From an uncultured bacterium (GTDB lineage: Bacteria; Fidelibacterota; Marinisomatia; Marinisomatales; Marinisomataceae), in assembly GCA_905182795.1 (NCBI GenBank), contig CAJJCZ010000009.1, positions 1 through 64,000 of the forward strand: DNA of 64,000 bases, written 5' to 3'. Shown here piece by piece: positions 55,389 to 63,173 of the stretch. Within the stretch, counting starts at the first letter, position 1, and every line of letters begins with the position of its first letter. A program made the position numbers and the translations under genes. Below the pieces are notes generated by a model. The model saw only the letters and a program-made list of their open reading frames with translations, was not told where the DNA came from and did not search any database.

Positions 55389-55775
55389 ATGGAAACAAGA
55401 ACTAGATCAAAAAAGAATAAGAAAAAGATAAACCCAAATGGTATTGTCCACATTAAGGCGACATTCAATAATACGAATATTACCGTAACAGATGAAAATG
55501 GAAATGTTATTGCTTGGGCTACTGCAGGTAAAGCAGGATTTAAAGGTTCTAGAAAAAATACAGCATATGCAGCTACTATAGCTTCAGAAAAAGTAGCTAG
55601 TGAAGTAGTAAGTATGGGTTTAGCAAGAGTATCCGTAAGAGTTAAGGGTCCTGGAGCAGGTAGAGAATCAGCTATCAGAGCATTATCTGGCGCTGGTTTA
55701 CAAGTAACGTCAATAGCAGATGTGACACCATTGCCTCATAATGGATGTCGACCTAAGAAACAAAGAAGAGTTTAA
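55389..55775 (+). CDS. rpsK: 30S ribosomal protein S11
   Basis: S11 forms part of the platform and mRNA exit. The 128-residue protein has [45 protein letters not shown] and the C-terminal [18 protein letters not shown]. It is 3 nt after rpsM and 5 nt before rpsD. Confidence 0.98.
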   Translation: METRTRSKKNKKKINPNGIVHIKATFNNTNITVTDENGNVIAWATAGKAGFKGSRKNTAYAATIASEKVASEVVSMGLARVSVRVKGPGAGRESAIRALSGAGLQVTSIADVTPLPHNGCRPKKQRRV

Positions 55776-55780
55776 AAAGT

Positions 55781-56395
55781 ATGGCGAAATTAAATACACC
55801 TAAAGGTAAGTTAGTTAGAAAGCTTGGAGTTAACATTTTTGGTAACCCTAAATTTGATAGATTATTATCAAAAAAAGGATACAGACCTGGTCAGCATGGA
55901 AAAATGGGTAAACGTCCTTCAACTTATTCTATACAATTACAAGAAAAACAAAAAATTAAGTTCACATATGGAATGCTAGAAAAACAATTTAGAACTTATT
56001 TTAAAAAGGCTTCACAGATGAAAGGTGAAGCTGGATTTAATTTATTGGTCTTACTTGAATCTAGGTTAGATAACGTAGTTTATAAGCTTGGATTTGGCCC
56101 TACAAGATCAGCAGCAAGACAACTTGTTAGTCATGCACATTTCATGGTTAACGGTGGTAAAGTTAATATTGCATCTTACCGTTTAAAACCTGGAGATGTT
56201 GTACAAGTTAGAGCTAAAAGTAAAAAATTAGATATTATATTAAATTCTATTAAAATGGTTAAGGGAGATTTGAACGTTTCTTGGCTTTCTGTTGATAAAG
56301 CTAAAATGGAAGGAACATTTGTTAATTATCCCGAGAGAGATGAAATTGATTTAACTATGAATGAACAATTAGTTGTTGAATACTATTCAAGATAA
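55781..56395 (+). CDS. rpsD: 30S ribosomal protein S4
   Basis: S4 nucleates 30S assembly and can regulate the alpha operon. The 204-residue protein begins MAKLNTPKGKLVRKLGVNIF, has YRPGQHGKMGKRPSTYSIQLQEKQKIKFTYGMLEKQFR and the S4 RNA-binding domain (LESRLDNVVYKLGFGPTRSAARQLVSHAHFMVNG). The N-terminal zinc Cys cluster is absent, as in the C-minus type. Confidence 0.97.
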   Translation: MAKLNTPKGKLVRKLGVNIFGNPKFDRLLSKKGYRPGQHGKMGKRPSTYSIQLQEKQKIKFTYGMLEKQFRTYFKKASQMKGEAGFNLLVLLESRLDNVVYKLGFGPTRSAARQLVSHAHFMVNGGKVNIASYRLKPGDVVQVRAKSKKLDIILNSIKMVKGDLNVSWLSVDKAKMEGTFVNYPERDEIDLTMNEQLVVEYYSR

Positions 56396-56405
56396 AGGAA
56401 AAAAA

Positions 56406-57371
56406 ATGAGCAATGATTTAAAATTTAAGATTTCACATAAAATAACTGAAGATAATTCAAGTAATTTTCTTATTAAGCCACTTGAAAGAGGGTATGGAAT
56501 AACTATTGGAAACTCTTTAAGAAGAGCTTTATTAACTGCAGTACCTGGTGCAGCTATTACAAATGTTAAGATTGATGGTGCTTTGCATGAATTTTCAACG
56601 CTTGACGGAGTAAAGGAAGATATTGCAGATGTAATTATGAATTTAAAAGGAGTGAGATTTCACTTATTTGAAAGTTCAGTAGAGCCTATTTTCTTAAAAA
56701 TTAAAGGTAAAAAAACATTTACAGCAGCAGATATTCAAGCTGTAAGTGACGATTTTACTATTTTGAATCCTGATCATTATATTACAGATATTTCAAAGGG
56801 AACTACTCTTGAACTAGAATTAAGATTAGGAATTGGTAAAGGATATAAGTCTAGCGAAGAAAATAAATTGAATAATTCACCTGTTGGAATGATACCGATT
56901 GACAGTATTTTTAATCCTGTTACTAAAGTAGCATTTAACGTTTCTCCATTACCTGGAGCAAAAGAAGATTTAGAGATGTTGTCTTTAGATGTTAAGACAG
57001 ATGGATCTATCAGCCCTATTGATGCGGTTAGTTATTGCTCTTCTGTTCTTTCTGAGCATTATAATATTATTAATTCTATCAGCAATCCTTCTGTATTAGA
57101 AATTGATAAACCTGTTAGTGAAGAGATTCTACAGATTCGCAAACTTCTTGGATCTTCAATTGATGAAATGGAATTGTCAGTAAGAAGTCACAATTGTTTA
57201 GAAGCTGCTGGAATTACTCTAATTGGTGAGCTAGTAGATAAAGATGAAGCTGAAATGCTTGAATATAAGAACTTTGGTCGTAAATCTCTGAATGAGTTGA
57301 TTGAAAAACTTGAAACTATGGGTCTAAAATTTGGAATGGATACTAGTCCCTATGTGGAAGACGAAGTTTAA
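56406..57371 (+). CDS. rpoA: RNA polymerase alpha subunit
   Basis: Alpha dimerises to start RNA polymerase assembly; its C-terminal domain binds UP elements and activators. ATG 56406 is chosen over the track start (56373, inside rpsD) because AAAGGA lies 7 nt upstream and the protein then has 321 residues. The N-domain has PLERGYGITIGNSLRRALLTAVPGAAI; the C-domain has ELSVRSHNCLEAAGITLIGELV and NFGRKSLNELIEKL. Confidence 0.97.
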   Translation: MSNDLKFKISHKITEDNSSNFLIKPLERGYGITIGNSLRRALLTAVPGAAITNVKIDGALHEFSTLDGVKEDIADVIMNLKGVRFHLFESSVEPIFLKIKGKKTFTAADIQAVSDDFTILNPDHYITDISKGTTLELELRLGIGKGYKSSEENKLNNSPVGMIPIDSIFNPVTKVAFNVSPLPGAKEDLEMLSLDVKTDGSISPIDAVSYCSSVLSEHYNIINSISNPSVLEIDKPVSEEILQIRKLLGSSIDEMELSVRSHNCLEAAGITLIGELVDKDEAEMLEYKNFGRKSLNELIEKLETMGLKFGMDTSPYVEDEV

Positions 57372-57791
57372 ATGAGAAAAAGAATCTCAGCTAGAAAATT
57401 TGGTAAGTCCACTGCTCATAGAAAAGCAATGATGTCTAATATGGCAAGCTCTCTAATTGAGCATAAACGTATTAAGACTACACATCAAAAAGCTTTAGAA
57501 CTAAGAAAGTTTATTGAACCAATGGTGACTAAAGCTAAAGAAAAAACTGTTCATAACAGAAGACAAGTGATGAAGAAGATTCATAACTCAAGTGCTGTAA
57601 AAACCTTATTTGATGTTATTGCTCCAGTTTATTCAGATAGACCGGGTGGATATACTCGTATTATCAAGCTTGGTACAAGAACAAATGATGCAGCTAAAAT
57701 CTCTTTAATTGAATTTGTAGATAAGGCTCAATTCGAAGTCGATGAAGTAGTTTCTGCTGAGGCTGAAGAAGTACCAAAAGAAGATAGTTAA
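57372..57791 (+). CDS. rplQ: 50S ribosomal protein L17
   Basis: L17 is near the tunnel exit. The 139-residue protein begins directly after rpoA and has RKFGKSTAHRKAMMSNMASSLIEHKRIKTTHQKALELRKFIEPMVTKAK and GYTRIIKLGTRTNDAA, with a short acidic C-terminal extension. Its stop overlaps the stop of the convergent msrC gene, so no terminator fits between them. Confidence 0.97.
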   Translation: MRKRISARKFGKSTAHRKAMMSNMASSLIEHKRIKTTHQKALELRKFIEPMVTKAKEKTVHNRRQVMKKIHNSSAVKTLFDVIAPVYSDRPGGYTRIIKLGTRTNDAAKISLIEFVDKAQFEVDEVVSAEAEEVPKEDS

Positions 57792-58231
57792 ATTTCTACT
57801 ATTATTTTTCTTAAGTATTTTTTATCTATTTGATCAAAGTCATTTAATTTTTTTGAATCAATATCAAGTATATATTCTTTTCCATTTTTAGTAAAGGGTA
57901 TAGCAATTTCAGATTTACTATTTATATCACATATAATATGGTTCTTAAATTTGTTTACGTCCCCTACAATTAAAATACTTTTTTTGATGAGAGATTGCCC
58001 ACAAACACCATTCATTCCAATTGGGCTACAAGGTATCTTATCTGAGTGATATTCTGATATTTCTAATTGAGTTTCTTTTTTTACATAAAGACCGCAAAAA
58101 ATCCAATCTTCAAATTCATTGTATAAATATTTAACAATATTATCGATTTTATTTTTTTTATTTAAACATTTAATAAATTGAATTGATTTTTGGTATTTTT
58201 TTTCTTTTACATTAGATTGTTCTATATCCAT
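57788..58231 (-). CDS. msrC: free methionine-(R)-sulfoxide reductase (GAF domain)
   Basis: This is the only minus-strand protein gene. It reduces free Met-(R)-sulfoxide. The 147-residue GAF-fold protein has the three active-site-region Cys C68 (KIPCSPIG), C77 (GVCGQS) and C101 (HIICD), together with SKSEIAIPF and ILDIDSKKLNDFDQIDKKYL, matching the fRMsr (YebR) family. The spacing between the last two Cys (24) equals that of E. coli fRMsr. The ORF track start (58297) is inside the divergent gene; ATG at 58231 gives normal length. It overlaps rplQ by 4 nt and the sulfotransferase start by 2 nt. Confidence 0.9.
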   Translation of the reverse strand: MDIEQSNVKEKKYQKSIQFIKCLNKKNKIDNIVKYLYNEFEDWIFCGLYVKKETQLEISEYHSDKIPCSPIGMNGVCGQSLIKKSILIVGDVNKFKNHIICDINSKSEIAIPFTKNGKEYILDIDSKKLNDFDQIDKKYLRKIIVEI

Positions 58232-59162
58232 GATTAAAAATAATAAATATTCTGATAATCCAATAATAGTTTCTGGTATGCCTAGAACAGCTACCACTAT
58301 AGTTGGTCAGCTTATATCTGATAAAGCTCCTTATAGCGTGCTTTATGAGCCATTTAACACCTCTCAGGGTTTAAAATCAGTAGATATTAATTATCTTATT
58401 CCAGGATTTAATATTATGGAGAATGATTTCGATAAAATATTAACGAGCTTATTTGATTTAAGTGGAAGTTTTAAGCTAGGAGTAAAAAGATATGACTCTC
58501 TATCGAAAAGACTAATAAAATATATTCTTGGCAATGAATCATCTATTTCTTTCAAAAAAGCAAAGTATCTTAATCTTAAAAAAGGTTTAATTATTAAAGA
58601 TCCCTTTTTGGTTTTTGCATCTAAATATCTATCTCAAAATCATAAAGTCATAATGTGTGAGAGACCATTGCTTCCATTGGCGGGAAGTTTTAAAAGGATG
58701 TCTTGGTCGTTCAGCGAATATAATCGATTACTAAAAGATTTTGATCGCATGGGCTTAGATATTAAAAATTCTAATCAGTTCAATGAGAATAACAGCATTT
58801 CACCTTTTGTAGTTGGAGCAATACAATTTTTCTATCTTTATACATTATTTAAACAAAAAATATTAAATAATGATAATATTTATTTTTTCAATCAACATGA
58901 TTTATCTATAAATCCTAATAATTCAATTACATCATTATTTGATTGGCTAAATATAGATTATTCAAAAAAAGATATAAATAAGATAGCTATGAGTATTTCA
59001 GGATCATCTACAAAGAATAAATCTCCTAAGCAAGGAGTTCAACATGATAAGCTGTATGACAAGGAATATGCTAATGACTATTTTCAGTCAATATTAACAA
59101 AAGATGAGATTAAGTATGTGAAAGAATGTGAAATAATAATTTGTAGCGGAGGAGAGATTTGA
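58230..59162 (+). CDS. PAPS-dependent sulfotransferase-like protein
   Basis: The 310-residue protein has the 5'-phosphosulfate loop PIIVSGMPRTATT at residues 11-23 and a 3'-phosphate-binding segment CERPLLPLAGSFKRMSW near residue 150, so it should transfer sulfate from PAPS. The acceptor is unknown; there are no membrane segments. The ATG (58230) shares two bases with the msrC start on the other strand. The last six codons overlap a tRNA-Met gene on the opposite strand. The gene looks acquired: it breaks an otherwise fixed ribosomal-gene neighbourhood and is very AT-rich. Confidence 0.75.
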   Translation: MIKNNKYSDNPIIVSGMPRTATTIVGQLISDKAPYSVLYEPFNTSQGLKSVDINYLIPGFNIMENDFDKILTSLFDLSGSFKLGVKRYDSLSKRLIKYILGNESSISFKKAKYLNLKKGLIIKDPFLVFASKYLSQNHKVIMCERPLLPLAGSFKRMSWSFSEYNRLLKDFDRMGLDIKNSNQFNENNSISPFVVGAIQFFYLYTLFKQKILNNDNIYFFNQHDLSINPNNSITSLFDWLNIDYSKKDINKIAMSISGSSTKNKSPKQGVQHDKLYDKEYANDYFQSILTKDEIKYVKECEIIICSGGEI

Positions 59163-59217
59163 ACTCCCGACCTTCGGATTATGATTCCGCTGCTCTAACC
59201 AACTGAGCTACTCCGCC
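59145..59217 (-). tRNA. tRNA-Met (anticodon CAT), elongator-type
   Basis: On the minus strand the gene reads GGCGGAG in the acceptor stem, paired to CTCCGCT (terminal G-U pair), with D-arm GCTCAGTTGGTTAGAGC, anticodon loop ATCATAA (CAT) and T-arm GGGAGTTCAAATCTCTC, discriminator A, no encoded CCA. The 27-43 position of the anticodon stem is a G-A mismatch. Initiator tRNA features are absent, so it should be elongator Met; a lysidine-type tRNA-Ile with CAT anticodon cannot be excluded. Its 3' end overlaps the sulfotransferase gene. Confidence 0.9.
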
Positions 59218-59231
59218 ATCGAAGGCCTAAA

Positions 59232-59260
59232 GTTATATTACTTCATCCTAAAAGTCTAAA
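59232..59260 (-). promoter_or_regulatory. candidate promoter of tRNA-Met
   Basis: On the minus strand TTTAGA (59260-59255) and TATAAC (59237-59232) are 17 nt apart, and the -10 ends 15 nt before the tRNA 5' base. This would start transcription a few bases before the tRNA. Both hexamers are imperfect. Confidence 0.35.
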
Positions 59261-59297
59261 TTATTTTTACAAGAAAAACGTTTCCTTTTTTATCTTA

Positions 59298-59327
59298 TTG
59301 TGTAATTTCAGGTATTGATAATATAAC
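59298..59327 (+). promoter_or_regulatory. candidate promoter of gdhA
   Basis: TTGTGT (59298-59303) and TATAAC (59322-59327) lie 18 nt apart in the 128-nt gap between tRNA-Met and gdhA, giving a leader of roughly 10-15 nt. A divergent candidate for tRNA-Met is in the same gap. I see nothing else in this gap. Confidence 0.3.
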
Positions 59328-59345
59328 ATAGAGGTTGACTAGCTC

Positions 59346-60689
59346 ATGAAGTATAAGACAAAAGAAGAATTTTTAAATTCAGTAGTAGATAATTATAAAG
59401 ATCAAAAAGAATTTCACCAAGCTGTTGAAGAGGTTGTCCATTCTATATGGGATACAGCAGCAGCAAATCCAGAGTATGGTAGATTTAATATTCTAGATAG
59501 AATCGTTGTTCCAGATAGAACAATTATTTTTAGAGTTCCATGGATGGATGATAATAATGAGGTTCATGTAAATTTAGGTTATAGAATTCAATTCAATTCT
59601 GCAATTGGGCCCTATAAGGGTGGATTGAGATTTCATCCAAGTGTTGATTTAGGAATTTTAAAATTTCTTGCCTTTGAACAAGTATTCAAAAATAGTCTTA
59701 CAGGACTAAATCTTGGAGGAGGTAAAGGGGGATCAAACTTTGATCCAAAAGGAAAATCTGATAAAGAAATCATGAATTTTTGTTACGCTTTCATGAATGA
59801 GCTTTATAGGCATATAGGTAGACGTACTGATATACCGGCTGGCGATATTGGCGTTGGAGGTAGAGAAATTGGATATATGTTCGGTCAGTATAAAAAAATA
59901 AGAAATGCATTTACTGGCGTACTAACTGGAAAAGGAACAAATTGGGGTGGAAGCGTAATTCGTCCTGAAGCCACAGGTTATGGGTTAGTTTATTTTGTGG
60001 TTGAAATGCTTAAAACAAGAGATGATTCTTTAGAAGGGAAAACTGTTACTATTTCAGGATCTGGAAATGTAGCACAATTTGCCTGTGAAAAATTAATTGA
60101 ATTAGGAGCAAAGCCAGTAACTTTATCTGATTCTAGTGGATTTATTTATGATCCAGATGGTATTACTCAAGAAAAATTAAATTATGTGAAAGAGCTTAAA
60201 GGCGAAAGATCAGCTAGAATATCTGATTATGCTAAAAAATATAATGTTGAATATTTTGAAGGAAAACGTCCATGGTTGATAAAGTGTGATATTGCACTCC
60301 CATGTGCAACTCAAAATGAATTAAATTTTAGTGACGCGAAACAGTTGCTAAAGAATGGATGTTTTGTAGTTGCTGAAGGAGCAAATATGCCATCAACTAC
60401 AAATGCTGTACATCATTTTGTTGATAAAAAAATCTTATACGGTCCCGGTAAGGCAGCTAACGCTGGCGGAGTAGCTATTTCTGGTATTGAAATGAGTCAA
60501 AATAGTACAAGAATTCCACTTAAGAGAGATAAGGTTGATGGGTTGCTAAAAGAGATTATGGAGCGTATCCACACTACATGTGTTAAGTATGGTGGTTCTG
60601 AAGATAACTTCATTAACTATGTAGATGGTGCCAATATCGGAGGATTTGTAAGAGTCGCAGATTCTATGATAGACCAAGGTATTGTCTAA
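59346..60689 (+). CDS. gdhA: NADP-type glutamate dehydrogenase (hexameric, class I)
   Basis: This enzyme interconverts 2-oxoglutarate plus ammonium and glutamate. The 447-residue protein has PYKGGLRFHPSVDLGILKFL (substrate Lys), GGGKGGSNFDPKGKSD (catalytic Lys), PAGDIGVGGREIGYM, and a Rossmann domain (KTVTISGSGNVAQFACEKL). The length is that of the small hexameric class. AGAGG lies upstream of the ATG. It starts a short run with pgk, tpiA and secG. Confidence 0.97.
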   Translation: MKYKTKEEFLNSVVDNYKDQKEFHQAVEEVVHSIWDTAAANPEYGRFNILDRIVVPDRTIIFRVPWMDDNNEVHVNLGYRIQFNSAIGPYKGGLRFHPSVDLGILKFLAFEQVFKNSLTGLNLGGGKGGSNFDPKGKSDKEIMNFCYAFMNELYRHIGRRTDIPAGDIGVGGREIGYMFGQYKKIRNAFTGVLTGKGTNWGGSVIRPEATGYGLVYFVVEMLKTRDDSLEGKTVTISGSGNVAQFACEKLIELGAKPVTLSDSSGFIYDPDGITQEKLNYVKELKGERSARISDYAKKYNVEYFEGKRPWLIKCDIALPCATQNELNFSDAKQLLKNGCFVVAEGANMPSTTNAVHHFVDKKILYGPGKAANAGGVAISGIEMSQNSTRIPLKRDKVDGLLKEIMERIHTTCVKYGGSEDNFINYVDGANIGGFVRVADSMIDQGIV

Positions 60690-60714
60690 ATTTTTTAGTA
60701 TTATTTAGACCGTT

Positions 60715-61914
60715 ATGCTACGCAAGATTACATCAATAGATTTTCAGTCTAATAACAATACTAGTCAGTTTGTAATCATTAGAGTTGATTTCAATGTACC
60801 GGTTGAAAATGATCTAGTTGTAGATGATTATAGAATACTCAAATCATTACCCACAATCCAATATTGCCTTGACCAAGGAGCAAAAGTTGTTTTAATGTCT
60901 CACAGAGGAAGACCGGAAGGAAAAGTTAATCCGAATCTTTCATTGATGCCAGCAGGGGAAAGACTTGCTCAATTATTAGAAATGCCTATAAAATTTTCTC
61001 ATGACTGTGTATCGGAAGATGCTATAGACGTATCAAGAAATTTAAAAAGGGGTGAAATTCACCTACTGGAAAATTTGCGATTTCATAAAGGAGAAACAGA
61101 CAATGATTCATTGTTTGCTTCTAAATTAGCTAAACATGGGTCTATTTATTTAAATGATGCATTTGGTACAGCCCATCGTGAACACGCTTCTAATGTAGGT
61201 ATTGCTGATTATTTTACAACAAAAGGAATGGGTTTATTGATGGAGAAAGAGATGGAATTTCTTTCTGACGGCCTCTCTAATGCAACAGATCCAGTATCTT
61301 TGATTATTGGTGGAGCAAAAATTGACACTAAGATTAATGTAATCAAGCATTTTTTTGATATTGCAGACAATATTATTATTGGGGGTGCAATGGCAAATAC
61401 TTTTTTAGCTGCAAATAAATATGATATGGGAAAATCTTTAGTAGAAAAAAATGAAATAGATACAGCTAGGAAGCTTATGCTAATGGCATCTAAACATAAA
61501 ACAAATATTGTTCTTCCTGTGGACTTTAATGGAGAGCTAGGTAAGTTTGGAAGTGGTAGATTACGTTATACTAGTAGAGATGATATTAAAAAAACAATGA
61601 TTTGTGAAGATATTGGAGAGTTAAGTGTTAATTTATTTGCAGATATCATCAAAAGATCAAAAACAGTTTTTTGGAATGGTACGGTTGGCGTAGCAGAAAA
61701 TAAAGATTTTGCTATAGGTACTAATAAAATAATTGATGCAATTATAGATAGTAAATGCACTTCTATTGTTGGTGGAGGAGATACTATCGCAGCGATTAGA
61801 AATTATAAAAAAGGAATAATTGAAGAATTCTCACACGCTTCTACTGGTGGAGGATCTTGTTTAGAATTATTGTCTGGCAATAAGCTTTCAGCAATACAGG
61901 CACTAGAAAAATAA
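60715..61914 (+). CDS. pgk: phosphoglycerate kinase
   Basis: Pgk makes ATP from 1,3-bisphosphoglycerate. The 399-residue protein has the substrate motifs RVDFNVP and SHRGRPEGK, LLENLRFHKGE, NDAFGTAHREHAS, and nucleotide-binding GGAKIDTKI and GGGDTIAAI. It lies 25 nt after gdhA and overlaps tpiA by 1 nt. gapA, often upstream, is not here. Confidence 0.97.
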   Translation: MLRKITSIDFQSNNNTSQFVIIRVDFNVPVENDLVVDDYRILKSLPTIQYCLDQGAKVVLMSHRGRPEGKVNPNLSLMPAGERLAQLLEMPIKFSHDCVSEDAIDVSRNLKRGEIHLLENLRFHKGETDNDSLFASKLAKHGSIYLNDAFGTAHREHASNVGIADYFTTKGMGLLMEKEMEFLSDGLSNATDPVSLIIGGAKIDTKINVIKHFFDIADNIIIGGAMANTFLAANKYDMGKSLVEKNEIDTARKLMLMASKHKTNIVLPVDFNGELGKFGSGRLRYTSRDDIKKTMICEDIGELSVNLFADIIKRSKTVFWNGTVGVAENKDFAIGTNKIIDAIIDSKCTSIVGGGDTIAAIRNYKKGIIEEFSHASTGGGSCLELLSGNKLSAIQALEK

Positions 61915-62651
61915 TGAAGAAAATAACTTTAGCAGCAAATTGGAAAATGTATCTAGATGAAAGTAGTTCAATTGCTTTTATCGATAAGCTTAACGCGGAT
62001 AAAGATTTATTTTCGAATAAAGATATTATACTATTTCCATCGCATGCTTGTATAAGAGCAGTAAAAGATCGTTTAAATGTAAGCTTAAGCATTGGTATGC
62101 AAGATTGTGATATGTATGCTAAAGGAGCTTACACTGGATCTACATCAATCAATTCTATTGATATAGATTCATGTATTGTCGGTCATTCGGAGAGAAGGAT
62201 CGTATATAAAGAATCTGATAATGTTATTTCAGATAAACTAAATACAGTTTTATCTAGCAATGCTAATCCCATTTTATGTATAGGTGAAACATTAAAGGAA
62301 AAAAATAAGAACTTAGCAGTGAGTACTATTGATAAACAACTATCTATCTTGCCTAAAAACCTAAAGGGTAAGCAATTAACTATTGCATATGAGCCAGTAT
62401 GGGCTATTGGTTCAGGGGATGTACCTTCAAATCAATATATCGATGAAATGCTTTCTTCTATAAAAAATAGATTAAAAAGTTTATATTCAGATACAGATTT
62501 ACAAAATATTAAATTATTTTATGGTGGATCTGTTGATGCGAGTAACGTTAGCGAACTTCTTAATGTGGAGTTAATTGACGGTTTTCTTATTGGAAGCGCT
62601 AGCGCTAACTTTGAAAAGTTTAAAGATATTGTTAAACAACTAAAATTATAA
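61914..62651 (+). CDS. tpiA: triosephosphate isomerase
   Basis: Tpi interconverts dihydroxyacetone phosphate and glyceraldehyde 3-phosphate. The 245-residue protein has the active-site Lys in ANWKMYL (residues 9-15), His in GHSERR, Glu in YEPVWAIGSG and the phosphate loop GGSVDASN. It shares a base with pgk, a pgk-tpiA-secG arrangement common in bacteria. Confidence 0.97.
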   Translation: MKKITLAANWKMYLDESSSIAFIDKLNADKDLFSNKDIILFPSHACIRAVKDRLNVSLSIGMQDCDMYAKGAYTGSTSINSIDIDSCIVGHSERRIVYKESDNVISDKLNTVLSSNANPILCIGETLKEKNKNLAVSTIDKQLSILPKNLKGKQLTIAYEPVWAIGSGDVPSNQYIDEMLSSIKNRLKSLYSDTDLQNIKLFYGGSVDASNVSELLNVELIDGFLIGSASANFEKFKDIVKQLKL

Positions 62652-62659
62652 GAGGTGTT

Positions 62660-63004
62660 ATGGTTGAATTTTTAATAGTAGTACATACATTAGTGAGTTT
62701 ATTACTTATCGGGGTAATTTTAATGCAATCAGGTCAAGGCGGATTAAATTCTATGATGGGTGGTGCCGCTAATTCCATGCTAGGATCTTCTGGTGCAAAT
62801 GATTTCATTACCAAGTTAACTACGTTTCTTGGAATAACATTCATTGGTTTGGCGTTATTAATTGGTTCTATGAGCGGAGAATCTCAGTCATCTACAGAAT
62901 CTATTATTCAAAAAGATTCCGAGTCTAGACAAGTAGAATTAGCTGTTCCAAATGAATATACTTTACCCTCCGAAGATCTTCTACCAGAAGAAGCTACAAA
63001 TTAA
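62660..63004 (+). CDS. secG: preprotein translocase subunit SecG
   Basis: SecG is the small accessory subunit of the Sec translocon. The 114-residue protein has two TM helices around the conserved LMQSGQGGLNSMMGGAANSMLGSSGANDFITKLT and a short acidic C-terminal tail. It is 8 nt after tpiA, with an AGAGG site. SecE and SecY are also in this window. Confidence 0.93.
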   Translation: MVEFLIVVHTLVSLLLIGVILMQSGQGGLNSMMGGAANSMLGSSGANDFITKLTTFLGITFIGLALLIGSMSGESQSSTESIIQKDSESRQVELAVPNEYTLPSEDLLPEEATN

Positions 63005-63008
63005 AATA

Positions 63009-63092
63009 GCCGAAGTGGTGGAATTGGTAGACACGCTAGCTTGAGGGGTTAGTGGAGGAAACTCTGTGTGGGTTCAAGTCCCGCCTTCGGCA
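63009..63092 (+). tRNA. tRNA-Leu (anticodon GAG)
   Basis: An 84-nt class II tRNA: acceptor GCCGAAG paired to CTTCGGC, anticodon stem CTAGC/GTTAG, loop TTGAGGG (GAG), a long variable arm (TGGAGGAAACTCTGTG), T-loop GTTCAAGTC and discriminator A. CCA is not encoded. It begins 4 nt after the secG stop, so it is co-transcribed with secG. Confidence 0.93.
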
Positions 63093-63173
63093 CAAAAATA
63101 ACATTTAGTATTTTTTTAAAAGATTTATAGATTACGTGATAATTAAAAAAATGAATACTTTAAAGGCGGTATA

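Noticed and set aside
57788-58297. Long version (169 residues) of the minus-strand ORF
   Set aside because: The first 22 residues are antisense to the start of the sulfotransferase and have no counterpart in the fRMsr family; the internal Met at 58231 gives a normal length.
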